Below are positions 18,243-26,509 of a stretch of DNA of 64,000 bases, in pieces (within the stretch, counting starts at the first letter, position 1; every line of letters begins with the position of its first letter). The stretch spans positions 1 through 64,000 of the forward strand of contig NZ_JACIIV010000017.1 of NCBI RefSeq assembly GCF_014205635.1, in the 5' to 3' direction. Source of the DNA: Polymorphobacter multimanifer. GTDB taxonomy: Bacteria > Pseudomonadota > Alphaproteobacteria > Sphingomonadales > Sphingomonadaceae. The position numbers and the translations under genes are program-made. The notes under the pieces were generated by a model, which worked only from the letters and a program-made list of their open reading frames with translations, was not told where the DNA came from and made no database searches.

Positions 18243-20237
18243 ATGGCCAAGGCCCGATCCCGCAAGGCAAGCCCGGCGAAAGCCGCCCCGGCCCGACCCG
18301 AGGTCGCGATCATCGGCGGCGGCATCGCCGGGCTCAGCGCTGCCCTCCGCCTCTCCCAGCGCGGCTTTGCCGTGACGGTCTTCGAGGCCAAGCCCGAGCT
18401 CGGCGGCAACATGTCGTCGACCAACGTCCATGGCATCGACCATGACGTCTATCCGCACATGTTCTGCGACTGGTACGCCAATTTCTGGACGATATTCGAA
18501 CAGGATCTGGGGTTCGCGCGCGCCACGCACTTCGAGCCGCAGGACGGCGTGAAGCTGCTCGAACTCGGTGCCGAAACCTATCTCGACCTCCGGAACCCTT
18601 CGACCCTCTCCACCGTCTGGGAAAACCTGACCTCGGGCATCCTCTCGGTGCCCGAGATGATCGTCCTGATGTTCTCGATGCTCGATCTTGCCGCCCACCC
18701 TTTCGGCGGCGACGTCACCGACAATCTTGAACGGATCGACGTCAACGGCTTCCTCTATTCGCGCGGCTATGTGACCGAGGATGTCGCCAAGGTTCACAAC
18801 TATATCCTCACCCTCGTCTGGTCGATGAACAGCGACGTCACCGCTGCCAAGACTTATCAGGATTTCCTTCGCCATTTCAGCAGCTTTCCCAATCAGCGGC
18901 CGCTCGCGTGGCTGCTGCGGGGCAGCCTGCGCCAGAAGATCATGCAGCCGCTCGCCGACAAGCTGCGCGACCTTGGCGTCACCGTGCACACCGACACCAT
19001 GGTCACCGCGCTCGACATCATCGACGGGCGCCCCCGCCTCATCGTCGAAGCGCGCAATGGCGTCGCCGCGCCGCAAGCCTTTGACCATGCCATCATCGCG
19101 ACGCCGGCAGGTGCCATGATCCGCCTTGCGATGGGCGCCCCTGGCGAGGACCCTGCGACCAAGATTGTCGCCGTGGAGCCCCGCATCGCCCAGCTCCAGC
19201 ATTTCCACGACGCCGCCATCCCGGTCGTCGACATCTATTTCAAGAAAAAGCTGGCCGGGGTCCCCCAGGGCCAGATCGGCCTCACCGGGTCGTCGATGAT
19301 GCTCAGCGTCATCGATATCTCGCAGCTTTGGGAGACGAGTTCGATGATGCGGGAGCGTACCGCGCTGGTTCTTGCCGCTTCCGATGGGTTCGCCATTCCC
19401 GCCGTGGGGCCCGAGGCGCGTGGCTTTGCGATGATCGAGCAGTTGCACCGCTGGCTGCCGATCTTCAACCTCGGCACGCACTGGGGCGACCCCGACAGCG
19501 ACATCGAATGGGCGATGAGCCATTTCCGCGCCAACGACACCAACCGCCTGTTCATCGACGACGTCAGCAGCTGGGCCTTTCGCCCGACGGCCAGCGACCC
19601 GGCCGCGCTGTCCAACATCTTCCTCGCCGGCGATTACTGCCAGTCGAGCGCCGACATGGCGACCATCGAGGCTGCGGTGCAGACTGGATTGCTGGCGGCG
19701 CAGGCGCTGCAGGCGGCGGATGCCCGCAGCCATGGCAAGATGCGCGGAGAGCCCATCACCCTTGCCGCCGAACAGCTCGATGGCAGCGCCAAGCTGCTTG
19801 CCGCCAAGCTGGCGTTGCTTCCCGCCGCCTATGGCGCCAGTGCCTGGGCAGCACTTTCGGAAAGCCTCGCAAATCCGGGCGGTGAGCGTCCGGGGACCGA
19901 GAACTACCCGCTGCTGCTGCCGTTGTCCTGCACCCTCGACTGGTGGACGACCGCCTATTCGCTCGCGCTCGAACTGGCGCCGGGGATCAAGTCGGCCAGC
20001 CTTGCCGACGCCGGCAAGGCGACGCTGCTGAAGGCAGTGGACCTTCTGCAGGACTTTGCCCGGCACCAGCCCGGCCGCGGCGACCCGCGGCCGCCGCCGT
20101 CCGAGCTTGCCACGACGTTTTCGGCATTCGCCGGGGCTGCCATGCGCGCTGCCGAAGCCGCGCTGACGAAAGCCGCGCGGGGGAAACCACCCGCGCCGGA
20201 TGCTCCCTACAAGCGCCGCTGGCGGGTGAAACCATGA
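18243..20237 (+). CDS. phytoene-desaturase/amine-oxidase-like FAD oxidoreductase with extra C-terminal domain
   Basis: This 664-residue protein begins with a Lys/Ala-rich leader and then a dinucleotide-binding motif (VAIIGGGIAGLSAALRL, about 21-37) with the R/G-rich FAD segment PELGGNMSS, as in phytoene desaturases, squalene-type dehydroxylases and other amine-oxidase-fold enzymes. The C-terminal FAD motif is NIFLAGDYCQSS (about residues 458-469). About 180 further residues, mostly helical, follow the oxidoreductase domain and are not part of the usual family length. AAGGGAA precedes the ATG. It sits between the geranylgeranyl-reductase-like gene and the polyprenyl synthase gene. Desaturation, isomerisation or dehydroxylation of an isoprenoid is likely; the substrate is unknown and no phytoene or squalene synthase is present. 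Confidence 0.78.
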   Translation: MAKARSRKASPAKAAPARPEVAIIGGGIAGLSAALRLSQRGFAVTVFEAKPELGGNMSSTNVHGIDHDVYPHMFCDWYANFWTIFEQDLGFARATHFEPQDGVKLLELGAETYLDLRNPSTLSTVWENLTSGILSVPEMIVLMFSMLDLAAHPFGGDVTDNLERIDVNGFLYSRGYVTEDVAKVHNYILTLVWSMNSDVTAAKTYQDFLRHFSSFPNQRPLAWLLRGSLRQKIMQPLADKLRDLGVTVHTDTMVTALDIIDGRPRLIVEARNGVAAPQAFDHAIIATPAGAMIRLAMGAPGEDPATKIVAVEPRIAQLQHFHDAAIPVVDIYFKKKLAGVPQGQIGLTGSSMMLSVIDISQLWETSSMMRERTALVLAASDGFAIPAVGPEARGFAMIEQLHRWLPIFNLGTHWGDPDSDIEWAMSHFRANDTNRLFIDDVSSWAFRPTASDPAALSNIFLAGDYCQSSADMATIEAAVQTGLLAAQALQAADARSHGKMRGEPITLAAEQLDGSAKLLAAKLALLPAAYGASAWAALSESLANPGGERPGTENYPLLLPLSCTLDWWTTAYSLALELAPGIKSASLADAGKATLLKAVDLLQDFARHQPGRGDPRPPPSELATTFSAFAGAAMRAAEAALTKAARGKPPAPDAPYKRRWRVKP

Positions 20238-21166
20238 CCGACACCATCACCCGCGATATCATCGAGCATCTCGGCTTTACCGACGAGATCGAGCGCCTGC
20301 GCCGCTATATCGAGGCCTGGGTCGCCGGCTGCAGCGCCGAAATGCGCCCGTTGCTGGAATGGCAGTTCATCGCCAAGCCCAAATACTTCCGGCCGCTGAC
20401 GATCTTCAGCTGTTACCGCGCCGTCCGCGAGGGGGAGATTCCCGAAAGCATCATCCGCTCCGCCGCCGTGCTCGAGATGATGCACAATGTGTCGCTGGTC
20501 ATCGACGACATCCTCGACAAATCGCCCGAGCGTCGCGGCAAGGCAACGATGCACACCAGGTTCGGCGAATTGAACGCGCTGATGGCCTCGGGCTTCATCG
20601 TCGCGGAAGGCTATCGCCTGTCGGCCGAGGACCCGCACGACATCCTGCTGTTTTCCGACCTGTTGAAGCGCCTCGGAGTCGCCGAATGCGCGCAATGGCG
20701 CCTGCGCCGGCAACCGCTCGGCGTCGAGGACTGGCTTGCCATTGCCGGCGAAGACACGGGTTCGATGTTCGAAACCTGCGCCTGCCTCGCCACCCGCGAC
20801 GATGCCCTGCGCAAATTCGCCCACCTGCTCGGCGTGCTCTACCATGGTTGCGACGACGTCGGTGACGTCAAGGGCCTCGAATCGCTGGGCGGTGGCGGTG
20901 AGGAAGACCTGCGCGACGGGATTCTCACCTTGCCGGCCTCGCTCGCCATCGCCGACCCGAGCATTTCGGCGCTGTTCTGCAAGCCCGATCCGACGCCGGA
21001 AGACCTGACGATCATCTCGGCAGCGATGATCACAGCACTTCCGGCGGCCGACAAGAAGCTTGACGAACTCGCCGCCGAAGCAAAGTGGGAGGCTCAATTG
21101 CACACCGCGACCCCCGCGACCCTGTTCGCGCTGGTTGATTACACGCGCGAACTCTCACGGCGATAG
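20234..21166 (+). CDS. trans-polyprenyl diphosphate synthase
   Basis: This 310-residue enzyme has both aspartate-rich motifs of trans-prenyltransferases: DDILD (91-95) followed by ERRGK, and DDVGD (207-211). Residues 86-87, four and five positions before the first motif, are Val and Ser rather than aromatic, which in this family usually allows chains of C20 or longer. The usual GGKRLRP segment is replaced by KPKYFRP (48-54), a divergent IPP-binding loop that keeps one Lys and the Arg-Pro. The ATG overlaps the previous gene's stop (ATGA at 20234-20237), so the three isoprenoid genes are one translationally coupled operon. It should condense IPP with an allylic diphosphate to make the chain used by the two FAD enzymes. 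Confidence 0.87.
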   Translation: MTDTITRDIIEHLGFTDEIERLRRYIEAWVAGCSAEMRPLLEWQFIAKPKYFRPLTIFSCYRAVREGEIPESIIRSAAVLEMMHNVSLVIDDILDKSPERRGKATMHTRFGELNALMASGFIVAEGYRLSAEDPHDILLFSDLLKRLGVAECAQWRLRRQPLGVEDWLAIAGEDTGSMFETCACLATRDDALRKFAHLLGVLYHGCDDVGDVKGLESLGGGGEEDLRDGILTLPASLAIADPSISALFCKPDPTPEDLTIISAAMITALPAADKKLDELAAEAKWEAQLHTATPATLFALVDYTRELSRR

Positions 21167-21315
21167 GGGCTGCACCGGGTCTTTCAGGCGCCGACGCGCA
21201 CCGTGCGCAATGCATGTCAGGAGCCGCCCAAGAGATCCTGAGGCTCGAAACGATCGGCAATGGTCTGGACTATAGGTTTGTCCTCGCGGCCAGTTAAAGA
21301 CATTGGCGATCCCGC

Positions 21316-21933
21316 CTAACTCGCCGGCATCTCGGAAAATACCTTCAGATATGCTGGCCGCTTCTTCAGCCGCTCGAAATAGGCCCGGAACTCCGGCTGC
21401 TCGGGCAGCGTGCCAAACTGGAGGCCCCAACTCACCGTCGCGCCGACATAAACGTCGGCCGCCGTGAACTGACTTCCCGAAATCCACTCGTCACCCGTCG
21501 GCATCGCACCTGCCAGCGCTGCAACTGCCTCGTCATAGCGGCCGTAGCCTACCATCACCTTTTGCTCGTCCGACACTTCCACCTTCATGTGTCTATCCAT
21601 TATCGCGGCCTCCATCGGCCCGGCGCAGAAGAACATCCAGCGGAAGTAGGCCGCTCGGCCGGTCATGTCGGGCAGAAGCCCGGCGTCGGCGAAGGCTTCC
21701 GCCAAATAGGCACAAATAGCTGCTGCCTCCGTCACCACCACCTCCCGGCCGCTCAACCGGTGCACCAGCGCCGGCACCTTGCCCATTGGGTTGATTGCCA
21801 GATAATCCGGAGCTTTCATCGTGGTCCCATAGTCGAGGTTTACCAGCTCGAACGGCTGTCCCAATTCCGCCAGCATCCAGTGCGCAATCATCCCGCGAGA
21901 CTGCGGGTTCGTGTAAAGCGTCAGATGGCTCAT
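21316..21933 (-). CDS. glutathione S-transferase
   Basis: This 205-residue protein has an N-terminal thioredoxin-like domain (LTLYTNPQSRG; GKVPALVH with the cis-Pro; VTEAAAICAYLAEAF for glutathione contacts) and an all-helical C-terminal domain (from about residue 88). AGGGAGAACC precedes the chosen ATG; about 83 residues of open frame upstream have no family similarity and were excluded. It acts in the cytoplasm on an unknown electrophile. It converges with the isoprenoid operon and is not part of it. The 148-bp gap between them has no clear terminator. Confidence 0.88.
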   Translation of the reverse strand: MSHLTLYTNPQSRGMIAHWMLAELGQPFELVNLDYGTTMKAPDYLAINPMGKVPALVHRLSGREVVVTEAAAICAYLAEAFADAGLLPDMTGRAAYFRWMFFCAGPMEAAIMDRHMKVEVSDEQKVMVGYGRYDEAVAALAGAMPTGDEWISGSQFTAADVYVGATVSWGLQFGTLPEQPEFRAYFERLKKRPAYLKVFSEMPAS

Positions 21934-22228
21934 CCCGGTTCTCCCTTCATATCGGTTTGTTGGAACATATAAAGAACACGCGAAGTGGGCAAGCCCCGTA
22001 GTGACAAAGCGCCGTTGATCGATACCTCCCCGGCGCTGCTCAATCTGGACCTTCGGTGGTCGGCCGTGTCCGCCCAAAGAGACCTGCTGGCGGTCGCGAG
22101 CCCGCCAGCAAGCCCGTGGCAATATCTTCGGCATTCGATGACCAGGAGAACTCACAGCGAAAACATTTCTGGTCAGTTGCAACCACTCATGCTAGTAAAT
22201 ATGTTCTTAACCATTTGTTCAGCTGAGA
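21934..22228. other. lower-GC intergenic region
   Basis: This 295-bp region lies between the divergent GST and L,D-transpeptidase-like genes. It contains AT-rich stretches around 21955-21975 and 22185-22215 that could hold promoters for both, but no box is clear enough to name. Confidence 0.4.
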
Positions 22229-22915
22229 TTGAGTTTGAAACCCGTTCTTCTTTGCGTTGTGGCGCTTGCTTTCTTCACCTCCGCCGTGCCGTCCGCTGCA
22301 TCGCAAGGGTCTGTCGACCACGAGCGCGGCAAGGTCGCTTTGCTCGACACAACCGACTTTGCCGAAGCGCGTCGTGTCTCCGACTGGATCGTGGCCACCA
22401 ACGACAGCGTCAACCAGCCTTTCATGGTGGTAGACAAGGCGAACGCGCGACTGTTTCTGTTCGACGCCGCAGGCAAGCTCCGTGCGACGACGCCCGTGCT
22501 TCTGGGTCTGGCTCGCGGGGACGACTCGCCGCCTGAAATTGGCACGCGAAAACTGTCCGAGATTGCGCCACAGGAACGCATAACCCCCGCGGGCCGCTTC
22601 GTCGCACAGATCGGGCAGGATCTGGACGGATCGCAAATCCTCTGGATCGACTATGACACTGCAATTGCGCTGCATCGAGCCTCGGACCGAAAGCCGGGGC
22701 TCAGCAGCAAAAGCCGGTTGGCACGCTTGTCCAGCGCCACGCCGGCTGAAAAACGTGTTTCGCTTGGCTGTATCAATGTTTCAGGCACGTTCTATGAACG
22801 TTTCATCCAACCGACCTTTGCCACTACCAATGGCATTGCCTATATTTTGCCCGAGACACGCTCAGCCGACGACCAATTTGGAATCACCAGTCGTGACGTA
22901 TCGGCGAGCAGCTGA
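22229..22915 (+). CDS. L,D-transpeptidase-like (YkuD-related) exported protein
   Basis: This 228-residue protein has a signal peptide (LKPVLLCVVALAFFTSAVPSA) and a YkuD-type segment. The catalytic pattern is His149 (ALHRAS) and S178-L-G-C181-I-N (consensus S/T-x-G-C-x-R/N). The family crosslinks peptidoglycan or attaches proteins to it in the periplasm. The usual HG pair and Arg after Cys are altered (HR; CIN), so activity is plausible but not certain. The start is TTG with a weak ribosome site; another TTG lies two codons on, and the frame is closed at 22208. GC content is lower than in flanking genes and an IS remnant follows within 11 bases, consistent with horizontal acquisition. Confidence 0.7.
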   Translation: MSLKPVLLCVVALAFFTSAVPSAASQGSVDHERGKVALLDTTDFAEARRVSDWIVATNDSVNQPFMVVDKANARLFLFDAAGKLRATTPVLLGLARGDDSPPEIGTRKLSEIAPQERITPAGRFVAQIGQDLDGSQILWIDYDTAIALHRASDRKPGLSSKSRLARLSSATPAEKRVSLGCINVSGTFYERFIQPTFATTNGIAYILPETRSADDQFGITSRDVSASS

Positions 22916-22925
22916 GCAGGATGCG

Positions 22926-23060
22926 ATGAAGTAGCCAAAGCTCAGCGAGGCGAAGATCGCGTTGGTGCTCAACGAGGCTGAGGAAGGCACGACGCTGGGC
23001 GAGACGATTGCACCACCGGTGACTCGGCTTCGTTCTGTTGAGCAACTGCCGACAACATAG
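22926..23060 (+). mobile_element. IS3-type transposase OrfA remnant
   Basis: Translation gives MK, a stop, then PKLSEAKIALVLNEAEEGTT, matching the N-terminal helix-turn-helix start common to IS3/IS911-group OrfA proteins (M-K-x-P/S-K-x-S-E-x-x-I). It is broken by TAG at 22932, loses similarity after about 30 residues and ends at TAG 23058. No OrfB or terminal inverted repeat is seen. Positions 23061-23293 contain no gene I can support. Confidence 0.65.
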
Positions 23061-23293
23061 CTGCTTGCGGCTTGGAAGCGCATTCTGGCGCGGCATGCCG
23101 GACATGCTCCAGACTATCTGCATTGAGGTCGACCTGCATGCACCGACGCCACGTTGTTGCGTTTGGCGGCGCATCTGGTTGCATTGCGCCGTGGCCCCGC
23201 AAAGCCCCCTTGCCTCGCCGGCGGCGCTGGGCATGATCCGGCAGGGATTGCTGACCGTCGCAGAGGCGGGGGCAACCGAGCAGGGAGAGCAAT

Positions 23294-24721
23294 GTGACCA
23301 GCCCGATACATGCGCCGCCGCTGGCGGCCCCCGACTATGCGACGCGGTTCGGCGAGTTTGTGGGGATCGGGCCCAACGGCAATCTCTGGGTGGATGGATG
23401 CGATGTGGCGGCACTGGCCGAGGCCTATGGCACGCCGCTCTATGTGATTTCGGAAAACCAGTTGCGGCACAATTACCGGGCGTTCCGGGATGCCTTTGCG
23501 GCGGAGTATCCCGATGTCGAGATCCTGTTTGCTAACAAGTCCAACAACGGGCTCGCAATACGGCACATCATGAATCAGGAAGGTGCTGGCGGCGACTGTT
23601 TCGGCGCGCAGGAGATGTACATGGCGCTGCTGGCGGGCACCGACCCGGCGACGCTGGTGCTCAACGGCTCGAACAAGCAGGACGAAGAGCTGGAGATGGC
23701 GCTCGCCAACGGGCTGTGCATCAACATCGATGCCGAGGACGAGCTGGACCGGATTGCCGACATTGCCGCGCGTCTGGGGGTGGTGGCCAATCTGGGCATC
23801 CGGCTGAAGCTCGACCTCGAGCCGTTGCGCGACCGGATGGGCGTTTCGATGCACGGGCCGGGTTCGCTGAAGCAGCAGAGCGACAGCACCAAATGGGGGA
23901 TGACGCGCGAGCAGACCGTCGACATCGTCCGCCGCGCGCTGGCGATGCCGGCCATGCGGCTGAAGGAGACGCATTTCCACCTCTCGCGCATGTCGAACGA
24001 GCCCGCCGACTTCGCCGTGATGGCGCGCGAGATGATCGTCTGGTCGGCCAATCTGCGCGACGAAACGGGGTGGACGCCGCCGACGATCGATATCGGCGGC
24101 GGCTGGACCTTCGGCAAATGGTACGGAACGGGGCCGAACCGGCAGATCGACGGGCCCGATGCGCCGACGCCGGCGGACTATGCGCGGGCGGTGTGCAGTG
24201 CCATTCGGGAGGAAGCGGAAGCGCGCGGGTTGCCGCTGCCCAAGCTGCGGCTTGAGCCGGGGCGCGCCCTGTCCGGCCCTGCAGGGGTGGCGGTGGGCCG
24301 CGTGGGTGCCGTGAAGCGCGGCGCCAAGACCTGGGTGAACCTCGATCTTTCGACCAACCATCTCTCCTGGGCGTCGGTGCTCGACTGGTATTACCATGCC
24401 GTGCGGGTGCGGAATGCGGCCGATGGCGACTGCGAGACGGTCGATCTGGTGGGGCCGCTGTGCAACTCCGACGAACTTGGCGCGCATCGGGAAATGCCGG
24501 CGCTGGCGCGGGGTGACCTGGTCGCGTTCCTCGATGCCGGGGGTTACACCGAGAGCTCGGCGGCGCGGTACAATGCGCAACTGCTGCCGGCGACCGTGCT
24601 GGTGAGCGGCGGCCGCCATGCGCTTATCACCGAGCGCGAGCAGATGAAGGACGTGGCGGGGCGCTTCCGGGTGCCGGCACACCTGCTCGCGGCGTCGTTC
24701 GCGCGGCCGGAGGCGGCGTGA
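23294..24721 (+). CDS. PLP-dependent decarboxylase, alanine-racemase/DapDC (type III) fold
   Basis: This 475-residue enzyme has the two-domain type III PLP fold of diaminopimelate, ornithine and arginine decarboxylases. The Schiff-base lysine is Lys82 in FANKSNN (canonical YAxKAN). A Gly-rich PLP-phosphate loop is DIGGGW, EPGRAL is present, and the C-terminal catalytic segment reads GPLCNSDEL, keeping Cys but changing the usual CESxD. The usual HxHIGS motif reads HFHLSRM. These changes argue against a housekeeping lysA and for a different, possibly larger substrate. The start is GTG after AGGGAGAGC. The stop overlaps the ATG of the hydrolase gene, placing it first in the + arm of the catabolic locus. 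Type III decarboxylases often act on a D-configured carbon, which would suit the flavin dehydrogenase downstream. Confidence 0.82.
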   Translation: MTSPIHAPPLAAPDYATRFGEFVGIGPNGNLWVDGCDVAALAEAYGTPLYVISENQLRHNYRAFRDAFAAEYPDVEILFANKSNNGLAIRHIMNQEGAGGDCFGAQEMYMALLAGTDPATLVLNGSNKQDEELEMALANGLCINIDAEDELDRIADIAARLGVVANLGIRLKLDLEPLRDRMGVSMHGPGSLKQQSDSTKWGMTREQTVDIVRRALAMPAMRLKETHFHLSRMSNEPADFAVMAREMIVWSANLRDETGWTPPTIDIGGGWTFGKWYGTGPNRQIDGPDAPTPADYARAVCSAIREEAEARGLPLPKLRLEPGRALSGPAGVAVGRVGAVKRGAKTWVNLDLSTNHLSWASVLDWYYHAVRVRNAADGDCETVDLVGPLCNSDELGAHREMPALARGDLVAFLDAGGYTESSAARYNAQLLPATVLVSGGRHALITEREQMKDVAGRFRVPAHLLAASFARPEAA

Positions 24722-26427
24722 TGTTGCGGATGGGGGCCCTCATTGCGCTGATGCTGGCGGCGCCGGCGATGGCTGCGCAGGTGCGGGTGACGTTGGGGCC
24801 GGGGCAGCCGCAGCGCGACTATGACGGCCGGGTGCTGGTGGTGCTGACGAAGGACGGCGCCAGCGAGCCGCGCTTCCAGGCCAACCGCAGCAATACTTCG
24901 GCGCAGGTTTTCGGGGTGGATGCGCAAGCGATGCGTGCCGGGCAGGCAGTGAGCCTGGGCGATGAGGTGACCGGTTATCCGCTGGAAACGATGCGCGAAA
25001 TTCCCAAGGGGCGCTATTTCGTCCAGGCGATTTTGCACAAGTATGACACTTACAAGCTTGCCAATGGCAAGACGGTGAAGCTGCCGGCGGCGCGCGGGGC
25101 GGGGCAGAACTGGCGCAAGGAGCCAGGCAATCTGGTGAGTGCGGTCAAGGAGATCGAGTTCGATTCGGCATCGGCGGACACGATTGACCTGGTGCTCGAC
25201 AAGGTGCTGCCCGAGATCGCGCCGCCGGTCGACACCGAATTCGTGCGGCGGTTCAGCTTCAGAAGCCCGAGCCTTTCGAAATTCTGGGGGCGCGACACCT
25301 TCCTCAACGCCTATGTGCTGGTGCCGAAGGACTTCGACCGGCACCCGCAGGCGCGCTACCCGGTGATGATCAACCACGGGCATTTTCCCGAAGGTTTCAG
25401 CGGCATCCGTGCGACGCCGCCCGCCGCGGATCTCGTTTGCGAGCCGAGCGCGCGGTTCAATGACTCCTGCTACAACCGGGTGGAGCAGCAGGAGGCGCAT
25501 GGCTTCTACAAGACATGGACATCGGCCGATTTTCCGCGGTTCCTGGTGGTCGAAATCGACCATTCCAACCCCTATTTCGATGACAGCTATGCGGTAAATT
25601 CGGCCAATCTCGGGCCTTATGGCGATGCAATCCAGTACGAGTTCATCCCCGCGCTGGAGAAGAAGTTCCGCGGCATCGGCGCCGGCTGGGCGCGGTTCAC
25701 CTATGGCGGCTCGACCGGCGGGTGGGAGGCGCTGGCGGTGCAGGTGTTCTATCCGGACGAATATAATGGCGCCTTTGCTGCCTGCCCGGACACGATCGAC
25801 TTCCGCCAGACCAAGGTCGTCAACATCTATGACGACGATAATGCTTTCTGGATGCAGGGGCCGTTCGGGCGGGTGCCGCGCTTCGTCAACCGCAACTATC
25901 TGGGCCATGTGAACTGGACCAACGAGATGGAGAACCGGTACGAGCGGGTGATCGGCTCGAAATCGCGCTCGGGCGGCCAGTGGGACATCTGGGACGCTGT
26001 GTATTCGCCGATGGGTGATGATGGTTATCCCAGGCCGATCTGGGACAAGACAACCGGGGTGATCGACAAGGCAGTGGCGGCGCATTGGCGGGAGAATTAT
26101 GATTTGCGGCACATATTGCAGCGTGACTGGGTGAAGCTGGCGCCCAAGCTGCAGGGGAAGATCCATATCCATGTCGGCGACATGGACAATTTCTACCTGA
26201 ACAATGCCGTCTATCTGATGGAGGATTTTTTGACCAAGGCCGACCCGCCGTATGAGGGCGAGGTGACCTATGGCGACCGGGCCGAGCATTGCTGGAACGG
26301 TGATCCGACGCTTCCCAATGCCATCACCCGGCTGCGCTACAACACCATGTATGTGCCCAAGATTCTCGACCGCATGGCGAAGACCGCGCCGGCCGGGGCG
26401 GACATGACGAGCTGGCGCTATCCCTGA
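24721..26427 (+). CDS. secreted alpha/beta hydrolase, copy 1
   Basis: This 568-residue exported protein has a signal peptide ending near PAMAAQ. The C-terminal two thirds has an esterase-like alpha/beta hydrolase core: a central beta strand (ARYPVMINHGHFP), the nucleophile elbow YGGSTGGWEA, and a late His in RAEHCWNGDP that could complete the triad. The N-terminal 170 residues form a beta-rich domain shared with its paralogue at 44238-45971; the two share long identical blocks such as SPSLxKFWGRDTF and DHSNPYxDDSYAVNSAN. I know no precise family name. Two Cys near 25440-25475 (LVCEPSARFNDSCYN) are conserved in both copies and may form a disulphide. It overlaps the decarboxylase stop by one base. 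It probably hydrolyses an ester or amide in the periplasm or outside the cell. Confidence 0.82.
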   Translation: MLRMGALIALMLAAPAMAAQVRVTLGPGQPQRDYDGRVLVVLTKDGASEPRFQANRSNTSAQVFGVDAQAMRAGQAVSLGDEVTGYPLETMREIPKGRYFVQAILHKYDTYKLANGKTVKLPAARGAGQNWRKEPGNLVSAVKEIEFDSASADTIDLVLDKVLPEIAPPVDTEFVRRFSFRSPSLSKFWGRDTFLNAYVLVPKDFDRHPQARYPVMINHGHFPEGFSGIRATPPAADLVCEPSARFNDSCYNRVEQQEAHGFYKTWTSADFPRFLVVEIDHSNPYFDDSYAVNSANLGPYGDAIQYEFIPALEKKFRGIGAGWARFTYGGSTGGWEALAVQVFYPDEYNGAFAACPDTIDFRQTKVVNIYDDDNAFWMQGPFGRVPRFVNRNYLGHVNWTNEMENRYERVIGSKSRSGGQWDIWDAVYSPMGDDGYPRPIWDKTTGVIDKAVAAHWRENYDLRHILQRDWVKLAPKLQGKIHIHVGDMDNFYLNNAVYLMEDFLTKADPPYEGEVTYGDRAEHCWNGDPTLPNAITRLRYNTMYVPKILDRMAKTAPAGADMTSWRYP

Positions 26428-26509
26428 CCCTATCGCCATTTTCTGGGATGGTCGGCGGCTGCCCGCGCGGCCGGGCGAGAGCCTGCTGGCGGCGCTGACC
26501 GCAGCGGGG

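Noticed and set aside
23061-23293. Possible small HTH gene fragment before the decarboxylase gene
   Set aside because: A short stretch (IRQGLLTVAEA) resembles HTH leaders of some alphaproteobacterial small proteins, but the rest does not, and no start is evident.
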